A DNA stretch of 64,000 nucleotides from Chara braunii (GCA_003427395.1 BFEA01000021.1:2026960-2090959); one strand, 5' to 3'. Counted from the stretch's first letter, positions 9,314-21,188 are shown. Notes: generated by a model from the letters alone, not told the origin. Translations and numbers: made by a program.

Positions 9314-10258
9314 GCATCTTTTTGCTCCCCCGTCATTCTCTCCTCCCCTGCCCCGATCTCGACTTCCGGTCTTGATTACCCATACGTGCCGAGTCTTATC
9401 CTGCTGCGTGCTGCTCGGGGCGCCGTCACATAGTACTCGTAGGAGTCATAGCTGTCTTAGACTACTACTAACCTATCATGATCATCTTTCCAGTCAAACT
9501 CTGTGGAGTAATATGCAACATTGCCTTGGAGGCTCGGATTCTGTGCGTGCTGTGAGGCATTGGTTGCGCTTGGACGAAATCAAACTGTGTTTCATGTGCG
9601 GCGCTTATCAGTTGTTGGATCCTGAGTAGCAGGCGAAAGCTTTTTGAAAGAGTCTTACCTAGTATTCACAATCATGGCAGTAAGGAGTCTAAGGACAGCC
9701 GCGACAGTTTTCTGGAGCCACATCATACTAGGATGATGGACTCTTGTGGCTTACTTTCTCTTAATACTATCACCGTGACAGGAATTTAGGCTACGTATTG
9801 AATTGCAATCCATGAGCTTATAAGTTATAACAACAAAATTTAAGGCCAGATGCGAAGGCCCTTCAGCCCGATTTTACACGGAGAAAACTAGCCCAGGAAT
9901 TTTGGCACACGTTGCAATTCAAGCCGGCAAAAGTCGCCCAGGCCCCTGGAAATTTTAATAGATAATTAGTAAATTTAGTTATAGTTCCAGCCTTCCTGGC
10001 CCACCCGTAGGCTGGCCATGTGCTAAGCAGGGAAGCATATAATATACAGACTGTAGCGAAGGGTGGCAATTGGGCAAACGAGCTTATTAGTTACGGGGGA
10101 AAGCAGAGGGAAAAGGAGGCTGACTGAGCTGAGCCCGTTGGAAGCTTGACAACTTCAAGACTGGAAGCTCCGTCCAAAGAATCTTTTTTTTTCCCTCAAT
10201 AATTGCTCAAACCATCCGATGAAAACCTTCAGTCTCATGGATGTCACGGGCTGACGAG
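9174..10258. other. No gene recognised
   Basis: T-rich tracts and a G run (about 9293-9314) lie at the left. The rest is mixed sequence without recognisable domains. Confidence 0.4.
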
Positions 10259-10415
10259 TATTACCACCAGTACTTCCTGAAGTCGTGCCTGTTAACGCTA
10301 CGCGATTTTAGGAAACGTACGGCCACTACAGGACCGCCCAAATTCATCCAACTCGAAACGTTTCTACTCTATTTTTTTCCGCGGCCTATAGCTGGGCCAA
10401 GTACTGGTGGTTTAA
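10259..10415. mobile_element. MITE copy 2 of the family at 382-590
   Basis: The right TIR (10388-10415) matches that of the first copy. The left end (TTACCACCAGTACTT at 10261-10275) is a degenerate inverted partner. The interior differs, so it is a deleted or diverged relative. Confidence 0.55.
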
Positions 10416-10424
10416 GTCCTTGCT

Positions 10425-10800
10425 GCAACTGTGCTGGGGTGGGCTGAAATGTCATGACCCGTGTGGCCTCAGTTTTGAACACCCAGTCACAGTTGCAGTG
10501 GTAAAGGCATCATCCGCCTGTTACGGGCGAGGTCACCGGTTCAAATCTGGATGGATGCAGGTCGATTGGCTACAAACCTGAATCTCTGAACAACGCATCC
10601 GCGCACTCACCGGCCAGAGAATGTTCATCTAGGCAGGTGATCGTGTGTGCGTGAAGGCCGTGGAGGCTGCCTGCGGAGGATCTCATGGATGTCATGTCCT
10701 GACAAGTATGTCCTTGTTGCAGCCCTGCTAGGGTGGGCTGAATATCATGACCCTTATGGCCTCAACTTTGAACACCGGGTCACGGAGGTCACTACCGCGG
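10425..10800 (+). repeat. SINE-like dispersed repeat with tRNA-like D-arm and B box, copy 1
   Basis: GCAGTGGTAAAGGC (D-arm/A-box-like, about 10495-10508) is followed 30-40 nt later by GGTTCAAATCTGG (B-box-like, 10538-10550). This is close to the spacing inside tRNA genes. The flanking sequence GTGGGCTGAA...TCATGACCC recurs after about 294 bp (10433 and 10727), so more than one unit is present in tandem. It is related to 13346-13770. No complete cloverleaf could be drawn. Confidence 0.5.
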
Positions 10801-11113
10801 CCCGCGGCGGCAACCCCGCGGTCATGACCACGGAAGTGCCGTGGCAGCTGGACCGGGGTGGGGGGGGAGCGCGGTCCGGAGGTTTGGGTGCCCAGTCCGT
10901 CTGCGCACCTCCCGCCCCCGGCCGTGGAAGTGAAAAAACAAAAAAAAAAGTTTCTTTGGGGGGGGGATGAAATTTAAGGGGGGGTTTCAGACTTTCAGTG
11001 AGTTCACTCAGGGGGGGCAGAATCAACATGTCATGCGTATGCCTACAGGACTTGAGCTCATGACCTGTTATTCACCAGCAATGGCTCTCTCTCTCTCTCT
11101 CTCTCTCTCTCAC
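10801..11113. other. G-rich sequence and (CT)n, no gene
   Basis: GC-rich sequence with several G runs, then a CT microsatellite at about 11085-11111 abutting the adapter. Confidence 0.5.
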
Positions 11114-11151
11114 CTGTCTCTTATACACATCTAGATGTGTATAAGAGACAG
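11114..11151. other. Nextera mate-pair junction adapter left in the assembly
   Basis: CTGTCTCTTATACACATCT followed immediately by its reverse complement, 38 bp in all. This is the two-sided Tn5 mosaic-end junction of circularised mate-pair libraries. It joins a (CT)n tract to a (CA)n tract, so the sequence may be a false join here. Confidence 0.97.
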
Positions 11152-12966
11152 CACACACACAGTGCCACCCCTTCGAGAGCATAGCTGGTGAGCAGCACCT
11201 CACAGCGGCCACAGCACAGCATGAAGGGTAAGACTGATGATGGGAAACACCAAGGTGAAGCAGTAAGCTATCCGTACAACGAACACGGACGCAGCAGCTA
11301 CACGAACGGGAAGACTGCCAGATCTTTTTTTTTTTCCCTGCCGTGTATACTACTGTGCAAGGAAAATGAGCAATAGATAAATGACAGAATTCCAGACTGC
11401 AAAGGAAGTTCAACCAAAACAGCGAACTTGGTTGTCAATGAAAGCATCATCTGGCCAATCACCAACAATGTAACCAAAAGCTCTTCCCTTCCTCCTACTT
11501 GGCGCTCAGCGCCCAGACTACGATCACGCAGCTACTGTCCTACGTCTCTGGTGATGAAGCAACCAGTTGACATCAGCAACAGCAACCGAGAGGGCGGGGG
11601 GGGGTTTCAGGGGTGAAATATGCCACCACCTAAACCCCAGCGCAGGCCCTGCTAAATGGCCCTTTTTTTTAGTTTTCCTCTGATTTTTCTTCTGTCTAGT
11701 ACCTCCGAGCCTGTTTTTGCCGACCCTGAATTTCACTGCGCTCCGAGTTTGCCGAGCCTGGGTCCCACTCCATTCCTTTTCTTTTCTTTTCTTTCTTTTT
11801 TTCTTTTTTTCTTAACAAGAAATCTCAGCTCATTTGATTTCACACACCAAAACAGAGGCCAGGAGAAAAAAAGAGGAAAAAAAAAAAGAAAAGTTGCGGC
11901 CGTGAAACTCACCAAACAAGAAAAGGAAACAACACTCTGGCGGTGATTGCAGTTGTATACGTTCTTGGAAGTGGTAGTGTGAGTGTGCCCTCAGTGAGGG
12001 CATCTCCACCCCGTGGCCAGGTTTTCAGATTCCAAAAACACACACAAAAAAAAGAAAACAGAAACATGGATTCGGCCGTGAAAATGGCTGGATATGTTCC
12101 TCTAAGTGCCAGTGTGACGAGGGTTACAATCCTCTGAGGATGTGTTCGCCGTGAGATGAGAGGCCGAAGGAAAGAAAATCAAATAAAAGAAAAGAAAACG
12201 CTCTAAGACTTGCGAGCGCGGCTCGCCAGCAGAGCAAAGTGGGCCTAAGTAGATTTGAACTACTGACTTTACACTTCAGATTGTCAGATTCCAGAAACAG
12301 AAAAAAAAAAAGAAAAAAAAGAAAGGGAAACAGGGATGGGGGCGTGAAATTGGCTGGATACATCAGGACTACAATCCTCTGAGGAAACACAACCAGTGCA
12401 GATCACTGATTCCGCTCTGCCTCGTTGGCAGGGGACTAATAACAAACAAACCAGAAAAAAAGGAAAAAAAAACAACAAGTTTCAGAATGTGACCGTCTTT
12501 GCTGTAGGATGCATTCTGTAGAGGAAGACTGTCAGCACAGCCTCCTAGACTACCCTGACTGTCAGCACTGTCAGCACGGTCTCCTAGACTACCCTGCCCG
12601 ACATCATTGCAGTACAGAAGCTTTCTTTTTTTTTCCTTTTCCTTTCAAGTGTGGGCAAAAGAAAACTAAGATTAATGGGACTCACCTACCCTGGGTCCCA
12701 ACCCCTATTTCTTCAGGGACAGACCATTACATTGTAATTTCCCAACACTGGCAGAGGTACTAGTGGTTTAACATTAAAAAAAAAACAGCAAGTCTCTGAA
12801 TACATTCAATACAATCAATTCAAAGAAATATTGACAAAAGAAAATAAAATCCTTCTTCTTTTTTTGTTTTTCTTATTTTCGTTTATAGTTAACTTTATAC
12901 CATTTTCGTTTTTTTTTTTTTTTAATTATGCAAAACTTATCGGTTTCTGCAAAAGAAAAAAAAAAT
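11152..12966. other. No gene recognised
   Basis: Mixed sequence with many A/T homopolymers. A 5-bp T-arm-like hairpin lies at 12248-12264 (minus strand). A short duplication with CTCCTAGACTACCCTG occurs near 12540-12600. ORFs are composition artefacts. Confidence 0.4.
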
Positions 12967-13345
12967 GTTGTTCGCCCCCCTTTTTTTCTTTCCTTTTTTC
13001 GGGCCAGGAAAAATCTTCAAAGTTCAAAGCCCTGCGACCACAACCCAAATGCGGCTGTCCGTGGCTGGGATCCCGAACGCGGGCCAGGATCTACCCTGCG
13101 GTCGCGACCGCTGGTGACACATAGACACATAGTCAGCCTGTTATGGGCAAGCTCACCGGTTCCAGTTTCACTCCGCCTGTCTGCAGGTCAAAATGGGGTT
13201 CGCCCCCCTTTTTTTTTCTTTTCTTTTTTCGGGCCAGGAAAAATCTTCAAAGCCCTGCGACCGCAACCCAACCGTGGCCGTCCGCGACCGCAGTTGGGAT
13301 CCCAAACGTGGGCCAGGATTGGCCCTGCGGTCGCGACCACGGGTG
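12967..13345 (+). repeat. Tandem duplication of about 230 bp
   Basis: TTCGCCCCCC plus a T-rich tract, CGGGCCAGGAAAAATCTTCAA, GGGATCCC, GGGCCAGGAT and CCTGCGGTCGCGACC appear in the same order at 12971-13120 and 13199-13345. The copies have diverged. Confidence 0.7.
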
Positions 13346-13770
13346 ACACATAGTCAGCCTGTTATGGGCAAGCTCGCCGGTTCCAGTTCCACTCCGCCTG
13401 TCTGCAGGTCGATCTGCTACAAACCTGAGACTCTGAGTGCCGTACGAGCGCACTAACCAACCTGAGACTCTGAGTACCGTACCAGCACACTAACCAGCCA
13501 GAGAACGATCATCCAGGCAGGCCATGGTGTGCACGAGGAGGCAGTGGAGGCTGCCTGCGGAGGATCTCATGCATGTGATATGCGCTGAGGAACGAGTCCT
13601 TCTTGCGACAGTGCTAGGGTGGGCTGAATGTCATGACCCGTATGGCCTCAGGAGTTTTGAACACCAAGTCACGGTTGCAGTGGTAAAGGCATCATCTGCG
13701 TGTTATGGGCGAGGTCACCAGTTCAACTCCATCTCCGTCTGGCTGTGGGGCTATCGGATACAAACCTGAA
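13346..13770 (+). repeat. SINE-like dispersed repeat, copy 2
   Basis: It contains the same modules as 10425-10800: GTGGAGGCTGCCTGCGGAGG, GCTAGGGTGGGCTGAATG, TGCAGTGGTAAAGGCATCAT and the B-box-like GTTCAACTCC. A partial extra copy lies at 13115-13190. Confidence 0.55.
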
Positions 13771-13870
13771 ACTCTGAACTGAACTGAACTGAACTGAAAT
13801 AAAATGAAATGAAATGAAATGAAACTGAACTGAACGGAAGGGAACGGAACGGAACTGAAATGAACGGAAC
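13771..13870. repeat. Degenerate (CTGAA)n / (ATGAA)n microsatellite
   Basis: Imperfect pentanucleotide repeats alternating CTGAA, ATGAA and CGGAA. Confidence 0.85.
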
Positions 13871-14274
13871 TTGTGGTGTGAAAAAAAAAGAAAAAATGCA
13901 AAAAAAAGAAAACTTGTGGTGTGGTTGATGAAGTCTTAGAGATGCGTTGGATCAGTGTGACAACAAGTAGTGATTTTTTATTTTTTTTTCGAGTTTTCCT
14001 TCTCCCTGCTTTAAATGTCTTCATATATGAGAATTAAAAAAAGAAAAGAAAAAGTCTCCATATCCATTTCATACGGTCCCCATCATTCCCTTTTCAGAGG
14101 TGCGATTCAACTTTCTATTTTTTTTTTTTTTTGCCTGATTCAGCTCAACTCTCAATCGTGCGGTCTAAGACTTCCGTTGATCCAACTCAACTCTCAATGG
14201 TGCGGTCTAATTTATTTTCAGGTAGATCTCTGTTTCTCAACAACCCTCTTCCCCCGCATCCCCGGAATATGCAG

Positions 14275-14540
14275 CAATTTCATCAAAACGGACATATTAT
14301 ATTTTTTGAACGAAATTGAAATTGAGTTTTTGGGCAGAAATCTCATCCAAATTTTTGGCTCCGAGAACGCCGGACTCCCTAGATGCATCTGACCTCAAGC
14401 AGAGACCATATACATCTAGGGGGTCCAGCGTTTTGGGAATGTCTTATCCCCAGAAGCTAAAAATTTGGACCGGATTTTGGCCCAAAAACTCAATTTCAAT
14501 TTCGTTCAAAAAATATAATATGTCCGTTTTGACGAAATGG
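14275..14540. mobile_element. Foldback MITE, family F copy 2
   Basis: A 266-bp element whose two halves are near-complete inverted copies meeting near 14400. Its ends (ATTTCATCAAAACGGACA and inverted partner) match the family F copy at 7692-9173. It is non-coding. Confidence 0.75.
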
Positions 14541-14548
14541 CTGACACA

Positions 14549-14608
14549 TAAAGTCATAATGAATGTGCGTTCTGCTCAGATAAAGTCATAATGAATGTGC
14601 GTTCTGCT
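14549..14608 (+). repeat. Tandem duplication, about 32-bp unit
   Basis: Two copies of a unit containing AAAGTCATAATGAATGTGCG. Confidence 0.85.
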
Positions 14609-14663
14609 CGGGGACAACCATAATTCAGTCAAACGAAAATGCGACTGAGTTCGATTAATTTTT

Positions 14664-15000
14664 CAAATTTCAATTTCAACCTTTGAGGACATACGCTCAG
14701 ACCAGGGCCTTTTTTTTCCGAGGCTCTGGACGCAATTACGGCAAGATGCATCCAGGATCTGGCCATGATTGGATGTCGCTAGAGTGAATTTTTTTCCTTC
14801 TTCAGGCTCACGAATTAGTGAACAATTTTCGAATTTCAATTTCGACCTTTGAGGACATACTCTCAGACAAGGGCCTTTTTTTTGGGGGGAGACATGGCTC
14901 TGGACGCAATTACGGCAAGATGCATCCAGGATCTGGCCATGACTGGATGTCGCGAGAGTGTTTTTTTTTTCTTCTTCTGGTTCACGAATTAGTGAACAAG
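14664..15000 (+). repeat. Tandem duplication, about 165-bp unit
   Basis: Two copies of a unit containing TTGAGGACATAC, CTCTGGACGCAATTACGGCA, GGATCTGGCCATGA and CACGAATTAGTGAACAA (14664-14822 and 14833-15000). Confidence 0.85.
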
Positions 15001-15884
15001 CCATGCAGAGCTATGTACTGCCTGTGAGATCCTACTCATCGAATCTGGCCGTAATTGCAATCAGATACATTAAATTTTAGGAAAGTGCTAGTGCCTGCAT
15101 GCCTTCAATCACATAATTTCCATGTCCAATTAATAATCTCCACAATTTCTTTTATATATATTTTTTAATCTCCACAATTTTTAATTCCCCTGTTCCATGT
15201 CACATCATCTCCACAATTCACTGCGAATATTTCAATTAAATTTAATAATTATTTTATTTCGCTCAAAATTTTAATTAACATGGAATTTAAATGGACGGCG
15301 TGTCATGTTGCTTAATATTTCCAAATGAAAATCCCTAAAAAGAAAGGTTTCAAAATTCAACATAACTAATTTGTCATAACATCTTTTTTCAGATTTTTCT
15401 TCAGTTTCTACTTTAACAAAGAAAAAAGAAAAGGGGATGACCTCGAGTTTTTTTTTTTTTTTTTTTTTTTAATCCTCGGACAATTTTCAAGACTGGCGAG
15501 TTNTGAAAAGTGAGTCGAAATGATCTAAAATCACCTATCATAAGAAAATCGCTTCTACTCCGCTTGGGGGGAGTGGAGACGAAGGGGGGGGGGGGGGGAG
15601 GAGGGTGGAGACGAAGGCTTTCTTTTCTTTTTTGCCCTTTTCTTTGATAAATGAATTAATACTGTAATAAATTGTAACATGCATATGTAATCCTAATTTT
15701 TCGACAAAAAAAAAGACTCCCCTTGTAATCAATCCATCACATTGGGAAAAAAAAAAAAAAAAAAAAAAAAAGCATCGTGGTGAAGATATGGAAAAAATAA
15801 ATAAATCAATGAAAAAATAAAAAAAAAGTACCCGTGCCGCTACTTGCTGCGGAGAATCTTCCACGCTAATTTATCTGGGCAAGT
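15001..15884. other. AT-rich interval, no gene
   Basis: Contains T and A homopolymers (about 15448-15470 and 15748-15771) and a G run near 15586-15598. Confidence 0.45.
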
Positions 15885-16045
15885 CGATTTTTTAGCGGGC
15901 AAAAAAAAAAAACAAGTGGACAAAAGCACTCGATTTTTTAGCGGGAAAGAAAAAAGTGGACAAAAGCACTCGATTTTTTAACGGGAAAAAACAAAACAAG
16001 TGGACAAAAGCACTCGATTTTTTAGCGGGAAAAAAAAAAGTGACA
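15885..16045 (+). repeat. Tandem array, about four units of 45-50 bp
   Basis: Each unit contains CGATTTTTTAGCGGG, an A run and GTGGACAAAAGCACT. Units differ mainly in A-run length. Confidence 0.85.
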
Positions 16046-16092
16046 CTCCGCACATAGCTCAGGTAACTCTTGGTAAACAGATAATGAGTTCA

Positions 16093-16330
16093 GATCCCGC
16101 TGGAGGCTACCTCTTTGGAGCCAAAAAAAGAAAAGAAAAAGAAAGGATCAGAAACGGCAAACTCAAGGAAAAAGAGCGATAGATATCGATCGACGGACAA
16201 TCCAGATTCGCGAAGCACGAGGGGACCAGGGTGTGAATCAGACGCTTTTTTGCCTTGGGTTTGCCGTTTCAGGTCCCTATTTTTTTCTTTTTTTTTTTTA
16301 GGCTGCAAAGAGGTAGCCTCCAGCGGGATC
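16093..16330. mobile_element. MITE with about 29-bp TIRs
   Basis: GATCCCGCTGGAGGCTACCT at 16093 is matched by its inverted copy ending at 16330. A further inner inverted pair, AAACGGCAAACTCAAGG and partner, makes it a foldback. It is non-coding. Confidence 0.75.
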
Positions 16331-16441
16331 GAGCGTCTGATTCAGAATTATGGGAACATGCTCTATGTAGAGATCCAGAAGAGCAAAGGAGTCTGCGTGC
16401 ATATGTGTGAGAAAAGGGAGGAGACAAGTCCAGACGCACAT

Positions 16442-16444
<3 letters not shown>

Positions 16445-16526
<82 letters not shown>
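16445..16526. repeat. (CA)n(GA)n microsatellite
   Basis: A short CA run grades into more than 30 GA repeats. Confidence 0.95.
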
Positions 16527-16528
<2 letters not shown>

Positions 16529-16687
16529 TCAACTTGGTTGTAACGGGATATGGTCAGGTATCGATAATGGATTTAAAGACAAGCATTGAAAAGGCTTCAG
16601 AAGTTCAGAACAAAACGACAGAGAAAAGGAAGTGGAAAGAGAGCGCTGCAAGAGAGGAGGACGCATAAGAAAGAAGAGAATACAGAC

Positions 16688-16691
<4 letters not shown>

Positions 16692-16753
<62 letters not shown>
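16692..16753. repeat. (GA)n microsatellite
   Basis: About 30 GA repeats. Confidence 0.95.
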
Positions 16754-16755
<2 letters not shown>

Positions 16756-16947
16756 TCACCTTCTCTTTCTGGATCTTGTAAGCCACGCAGTCGTCGGCCG
16801 ATTGCGCACCCCCCTGGACTGTCTGATCTCCGTCCCGATCCTCAGAGTGTACTTCGCCCGCTCGATCCTCTACGCCCTGCTTTCCTTCTTTCCACCGTAA
16901 GATTCTCAAGAATGTCGCGCACACCCCGGCCGCGCACCTTACCTCCC

Positions 16948-16959
16948 CCCCCCCCCCCC

Positions 16960-17013
<54 letters not shown>

Positions 17014-17014
17014 T
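16948..17014. repeat. Poly(C), (CT)n and (TG)n compound microsatellite
   Basis: A C run, then CT repeats, then TG repeats. Confidence 0.9.
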
Positions 17015-17320
17015 CTAGATGTGCATCGCGTAAGGATGAAGACGAAGAAACACACTTGCTCATGAATGACGACGAATCTCTAGCAATCCAAATCGGAAGC
17101 TATTTTTATCCTTTTCTCTATTTATTTATTTTTTCTCTCCCCGAAATCGATCATTTCGCGTGTGTGGGAACGCTCGAAATCAGTTATGGGTCCAACTTCT
17201 TTTCATGGCAACCTGAAGTGTGCGGGTCCTGAGTTCATGAACAGCAGTCAATTTCAAATGAGTCAGCTTTACATTGCAGCTTTAATTTCTTCGAAAGCGA
17301 TTCAATTCAATGCTTGAATC
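17015..17320. other. No gene recognised
   Basis: Mixed sequence after the compound microsatellite. No domain-bearing ORF is present. Confidence 0.4.
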
Positions 17321-17484
17321 GAAATTTTGATTGAATTCGTTTAATTTCTCTCTCGTCGACAAGAAGTAGTGTCCAAGAATCGAAATTTGGACTTAATGAA
17401 CTCAGCACACGACTTCTATAACTCAATTGAGTCCAAATTTTGATTGAATTCGTTTGAATTCTCTCTCGTCGACAAGAAGTAGTT
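17321..17484 (+). repeat. Direct repeat of about 50 bp
   Basis: AAATTTTGATTGAATTCGTT and CTCTCTCGTCGACAAGAAGT occur together twice, about 112 bp apart. Confidence 0.8.
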
Positions 17485-19353
17485 AAAAAAAAACAAAACT
17501 ACAACTTCAGAAGGCCCTATCAGTCAAACAAAGCAAAAAATGACACATCCCACAGATAAACCAATTGCCACTGTCACAACAAAGTTCAGCATTTTTTTTT
17601 CTTTTTCTTGTTTTCTTTTTTTCTTTTCTTCAGCAAACTGTTTTTTTTTCTTCTTTTTTTCTTTTTTTCAGCAAATTGAATTTCTTCTCTTTAAATTTTC
17701 TTTTCTTCAGCAATTTGTTCTTCTTTTTTTTTTTTTTTTCGGTTTTTCTTTTTTTCCTTCCTTCTTTCTTCAACTCCACATCTCTTGGTATTGTCGAAAT
17801 CTTCATCTGTCCTACAATTCGTGAATTTAATTTAGTGCTGCTCCTGACCTGCTTGATTCTACTGACCAGTCAGCAACAGAAGCCCTTACACAAGTCTATT
17901 AATGAATTGGATATGATTGGATTAAAAAAAAAAAAAAAAAAAAAAAAGAGGAGCCGTTACCTCCGGAGATAGGACAGGCAAGCTGAGGATGACGCGGATT
18001 CATGTGCACAAGGATACCCAAGGAGAGAGATGCGCCAGCACTGCATATACATATATATACCGGGCAGATCTGTCCTACGCTTCTTAATAATCTCGTCTAG
18101 AGATCTTGTCCCTCCCAAACCTTAATACCTTATGACATCTGAATTTCCAATAAGGACAACCATGCGATTTTTTTAAATTGCAAAAAAAAATAATAATAAC
18201 GATGCGATTCTGAGGATTCCGTTACTACCTTCTTTTTTCTTTTTCTTTTTCTTTTTTCTTTTTTTTAATTCTGCCACTACTAGTAAGCACTCTGCTAATC
18301 GATAACTCTTTCTTTTTTTTCAATTTGGAAATAATTCTGCATTTCACAGAAATAGAAATAATTATTGCCGTAAACCTGTGACAAAACGAAAATTCCAAAT
18401 TAAAAAAAAAATCGAGAATTATAGAGAATTAGAGAAAATCGAACACCAAACACGAAGTTAGTCGATGCAAATTCTTTTTTTTTCCCTCTCTCTTTTTTTT
18501 TCTCTCTCTCTTTTTTTTTTTTTTTATCTTTTTTTTTCCTTACAGATGCACGTTCTCTTCTTCCCCTCTTCTTCTTCTTTTTTTTTTTTTTTTTTTTTCC
18601 AACTCCTCGTGTTGCCATTACAGAGATATGTGATAGATATACAGAATTGGGACAANAATCTGCCAGAGATAATTAAAAAAAGGCAAAGTGGATGCTCTCA
18701 GTACTCCCTTGTTGAATTTTGTGTGTGGTCCCCGTGCACGTTCAATTTTATGCAATTTTATGTCGAATGTTCAATTTAAAAAAAAAAAAAAAAAAAAAAC
18801 ACTCGTCTTGTTCAACTGAGAGAGAGTACTCACACTAGTAGTACGGTGGTTTCGAGTCACCTCCGGACGCAAAACTGCAGTCAAATACATGCACGTGCAG
18901 CCAGCCTTGATTACGGTCAGGTACGTCTGCAAAAGTCCCAGTGTGCATGCGCTCGGACTCTAGCGGTACGCGCACAGCCCCCCGCCGACAGGTTGCTGCT
19001 GCTGTCTCTCAGCTTGGTCGCTATTAGACGCTGGTAGCGCAGCCGACCGCCGGTACAGTACAGTAGTACACGCCCCCAGCCTTGTCGAGATTGGCGCACA
19101 GTGCAGCCCCTCCGGGCCGTGCTGTGCTGGTCGTGGAAGGGAAAAAAAAAAAAAGTAAAAAAAAAGTGTTATAATACCGCATTCCTCGCGGGGACGCAGC
19201 CATACGGGTGGCGTGTTATATGGTGTACATTGCAGACCTGGCAAAAGTATGCCGCTTTCCACGCGGGGCCGCAGCCATACGGGGGGTGGGATGTTCTGTT
19301 TCTTTTTTTTTTTTTTTTATGGCATGTTCTACGTTGTACACAGCAGACCAGGG
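17485..19353. other. Homopolymer-rich interval, no gene
   Basis: Long T- and A-rich tracts (17590-17770, 17922-17947, 18475-18600, 18776-18800). ORFs are poly-F or poly-K artefacts. Confidence 0.5.
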
Positions 19354-19518
19354 GCGTGGTCCCACTAGCAAAGAGGATGGGATAGAAATCCTGAATCTGG
19401 CCATGTTGTATGCAGAGATACAGAAAAGCAGTTCGATCTCGATTTCCTGCTCCTGTCCTCGAACACGTCCAGATTTAGGCATTCAATCTGATGCTCTCTT
19501 GCCAATGGGACCACGGCC
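19354..19518. mobile_element. Foldback MITE, GGTCCCAC family, copy 2
   Basis: GCGTGGTCCCACTAGCAAAG is matched inverted by GCCAATGGGACCACGGC. The interior is shared with copy 1 at 5373-5528. Confidence 0.7.
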
Positions 19519-19710
19519 CAGGAAGAAAAAAAAAAAAAAAAAAAAAAGACCTGGCAAATGTCTCGTTCCCGTCGGACTTCAGGCGTTGCTCTCAGTGGTT
19601 GACTTTTGCTTCAGATTTTTTTTATTATTTTTTTTTTGCTTCAGAATCTTTGTTCGTCTGCTTGATAGATCTGTTTGTCGAGGTCTGTCTTGAGGCCTCC
19701 TACGCTCCTG

Positions 19711-19879
19711 AGGGCCAGATCCCACTGGCAAAGAGGTTTGGAGGAAGTGGATGAAGGTGGACGTGTTCCGCGCAGAGATGCAGAAAAACAGAACAGTCAC
19801 AATTGTTTGCACATCTCCACAAACACGTCCAGATTCGGACTCTTTTTTCCAATCCTCTTTGCCAGTGGGATCTGCCCCT
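19711..19879. mobile_element. Foldback MITE, GGTCCCAC family, copy 3
   Basis: Terminal inverted repeats of about 30 bp (core ATCCCACTGGCAAAGAGG). The interior contains GGACGTGTT and its inverted partner. Confidence 0.7.
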
Positions 19880-19892
19880 AACTCATAGCCTA

Positions 19893-20017
19893 AGGGCCTC
19901 GCCACACCACTCTCGAAATGTGAAAAAGACAAAAGATGTGGCGTCTGCATCTGGTCATGTTCTATGTGGAAGTTCATCCTCATTTTTCACATTTCGAGAG
20001 TTGTGTGGCCGTGCCCT
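19893..20017. mobile_element. Short MITE, AGGGCCTCGCC family, copy 1
   Basis: TIRs of about 33 bp: AGGGCCTCGCCACACCACTC with an inverted partner ending GCCGTGCCCT. The 125-bp element is non-coding. Confidence 0.8.
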
Positions 20018-20021
20018 AACT

Positions 20022-20569
20022 CGCATCGTGACGGTGGATCTGACGAGACTGAAGTCGTGCTATTGGCAGATCTTAGCAATCCTTTTTTTTTTTTTTTTTT
20101 TGGCTTAGCAATTTCCATGGCGACAGCATTTTCTTTTTTTCTTTTTCTTTTCTTTTCTTTTTTTTCCCTATGTTCTTCTTTCAACTTCTGTTTTTGCCTT
20201 TCACTACCTACTCCTAAGGCTATCTAGAGGGGACTCCTGCAAGCATAGTTTCCTCTCACTGTGAAGGGGAGATTTCATGTTGCCCCTTGCCCCTAATGTT
20301 TAGGGTACAGGGATGGGGCCGCCAGTGGGGTTCTGGCTAACACAAAGACCGAGACCTGCCAGTAGCTGCGCCTCCCTTTCTCATCGTCCCCCACCCCTCA
20401 TCGAGTAGCAGCAGTAGCTATGGCCAACACTCTCCCGCACACCACACACAACCCACTCGCTCTCGCAATCACACCCATGTTGGTCATAGATTCCATTAAT
20501 ACCGATCAGGAGTATCCAGAGGACTCTGCGAAACAAGCATATATTCCAGAAAAAAAAAAAAAAGCATAT
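20022..20569. other. No gene recognised
   Basis: T-rich tracts and mixed sequence. Confidence 0.4.
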
Positions 20570-20694
20570 AGGGCGTCGCAGCACCGCTCACAAAATGTAG
20601 AAAATGAGAATGAATATCCCCCTAGAACATGGAAAGATGCACCGCCATTATTTTTGTCTTTTGTGCAATTAGAGAGTTGGTGCGGCGAGGCCCA
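20570..20694. mobile_element. Short MITE, AGGGCCTCGCC family, copy 2
   Basis: The ends are AGGGCGTCGCAGCACCGCTC and an inverted partner ending GGTGCGGCGAGGCCC. The interior GAATGAATATCCCC matches the other copies in reverse orientation. Confidence 0.7.
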
Positions 20695-21145
20695 TATTTG
20701 AAGAGAAAGGAAAAGAGATGTGTTGTGTGTGTATAGCTACGACCGGGCTTGAGCGCATGTCAAGTTTTAGTTGTTAGCTGTTCAAAGGTACAAGTGAACC
20801 CGCCGCGGCGAAGCCGCGGCCCAGCGGCCCAGCGGCCCAGCGGCAGCCCGACACGGCATTATATGGCCAGGGTGGTCTTTTTTTTTTCTTTTTTTTTTTG
20901 GGTGGTGTTTGAACGTGAGGGACGCGGAGCATTCGGGGGGCGCGTTGGCCGAGGCATCACCACGCCGTGGGATCCTTTTAAAAAAATCAGAACTATTTGA
21001 TTGCGGTCGTGCTCACGTCTGCAATTCAACAGTTTCATGAGTGCATCAACTGAGCAGCCTGCCAATGTGGGAAGACACACCGCCCACGGACACAGATACA
21101 TTGAAACGAAATCTCTCGAGAGCGAGCGAGCGAGCGAGCGAGCGA

Positions 21146-21188
<43 letters not shown>

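Noticed and set aside
11072-11413. ORF with the SYTHLDVYKRQ motif
   Set aside because: The motif is the translated Nextera adapter, not a protein domain.
12241-12290. tRNA gene on the minus strand (T-arm AGTAG-TTCAAAT-CTACT)
   Set aside because: The T-arm and an acceptor-like 3' strand are visible, but no anticodon stem, D-arm or 5' acceptor strand pairs with them.
15885-16045. CRISPR array
   Set aside because: Units are near-identical tandem repeats with A-run length differences and no unique spacers, in eukaryotic DNA.
16269-17063. Ser-Leu and Arg-Glu repeat ORFs
   Set aside because: Produced by (GA)n and (CT)n microsatellites.
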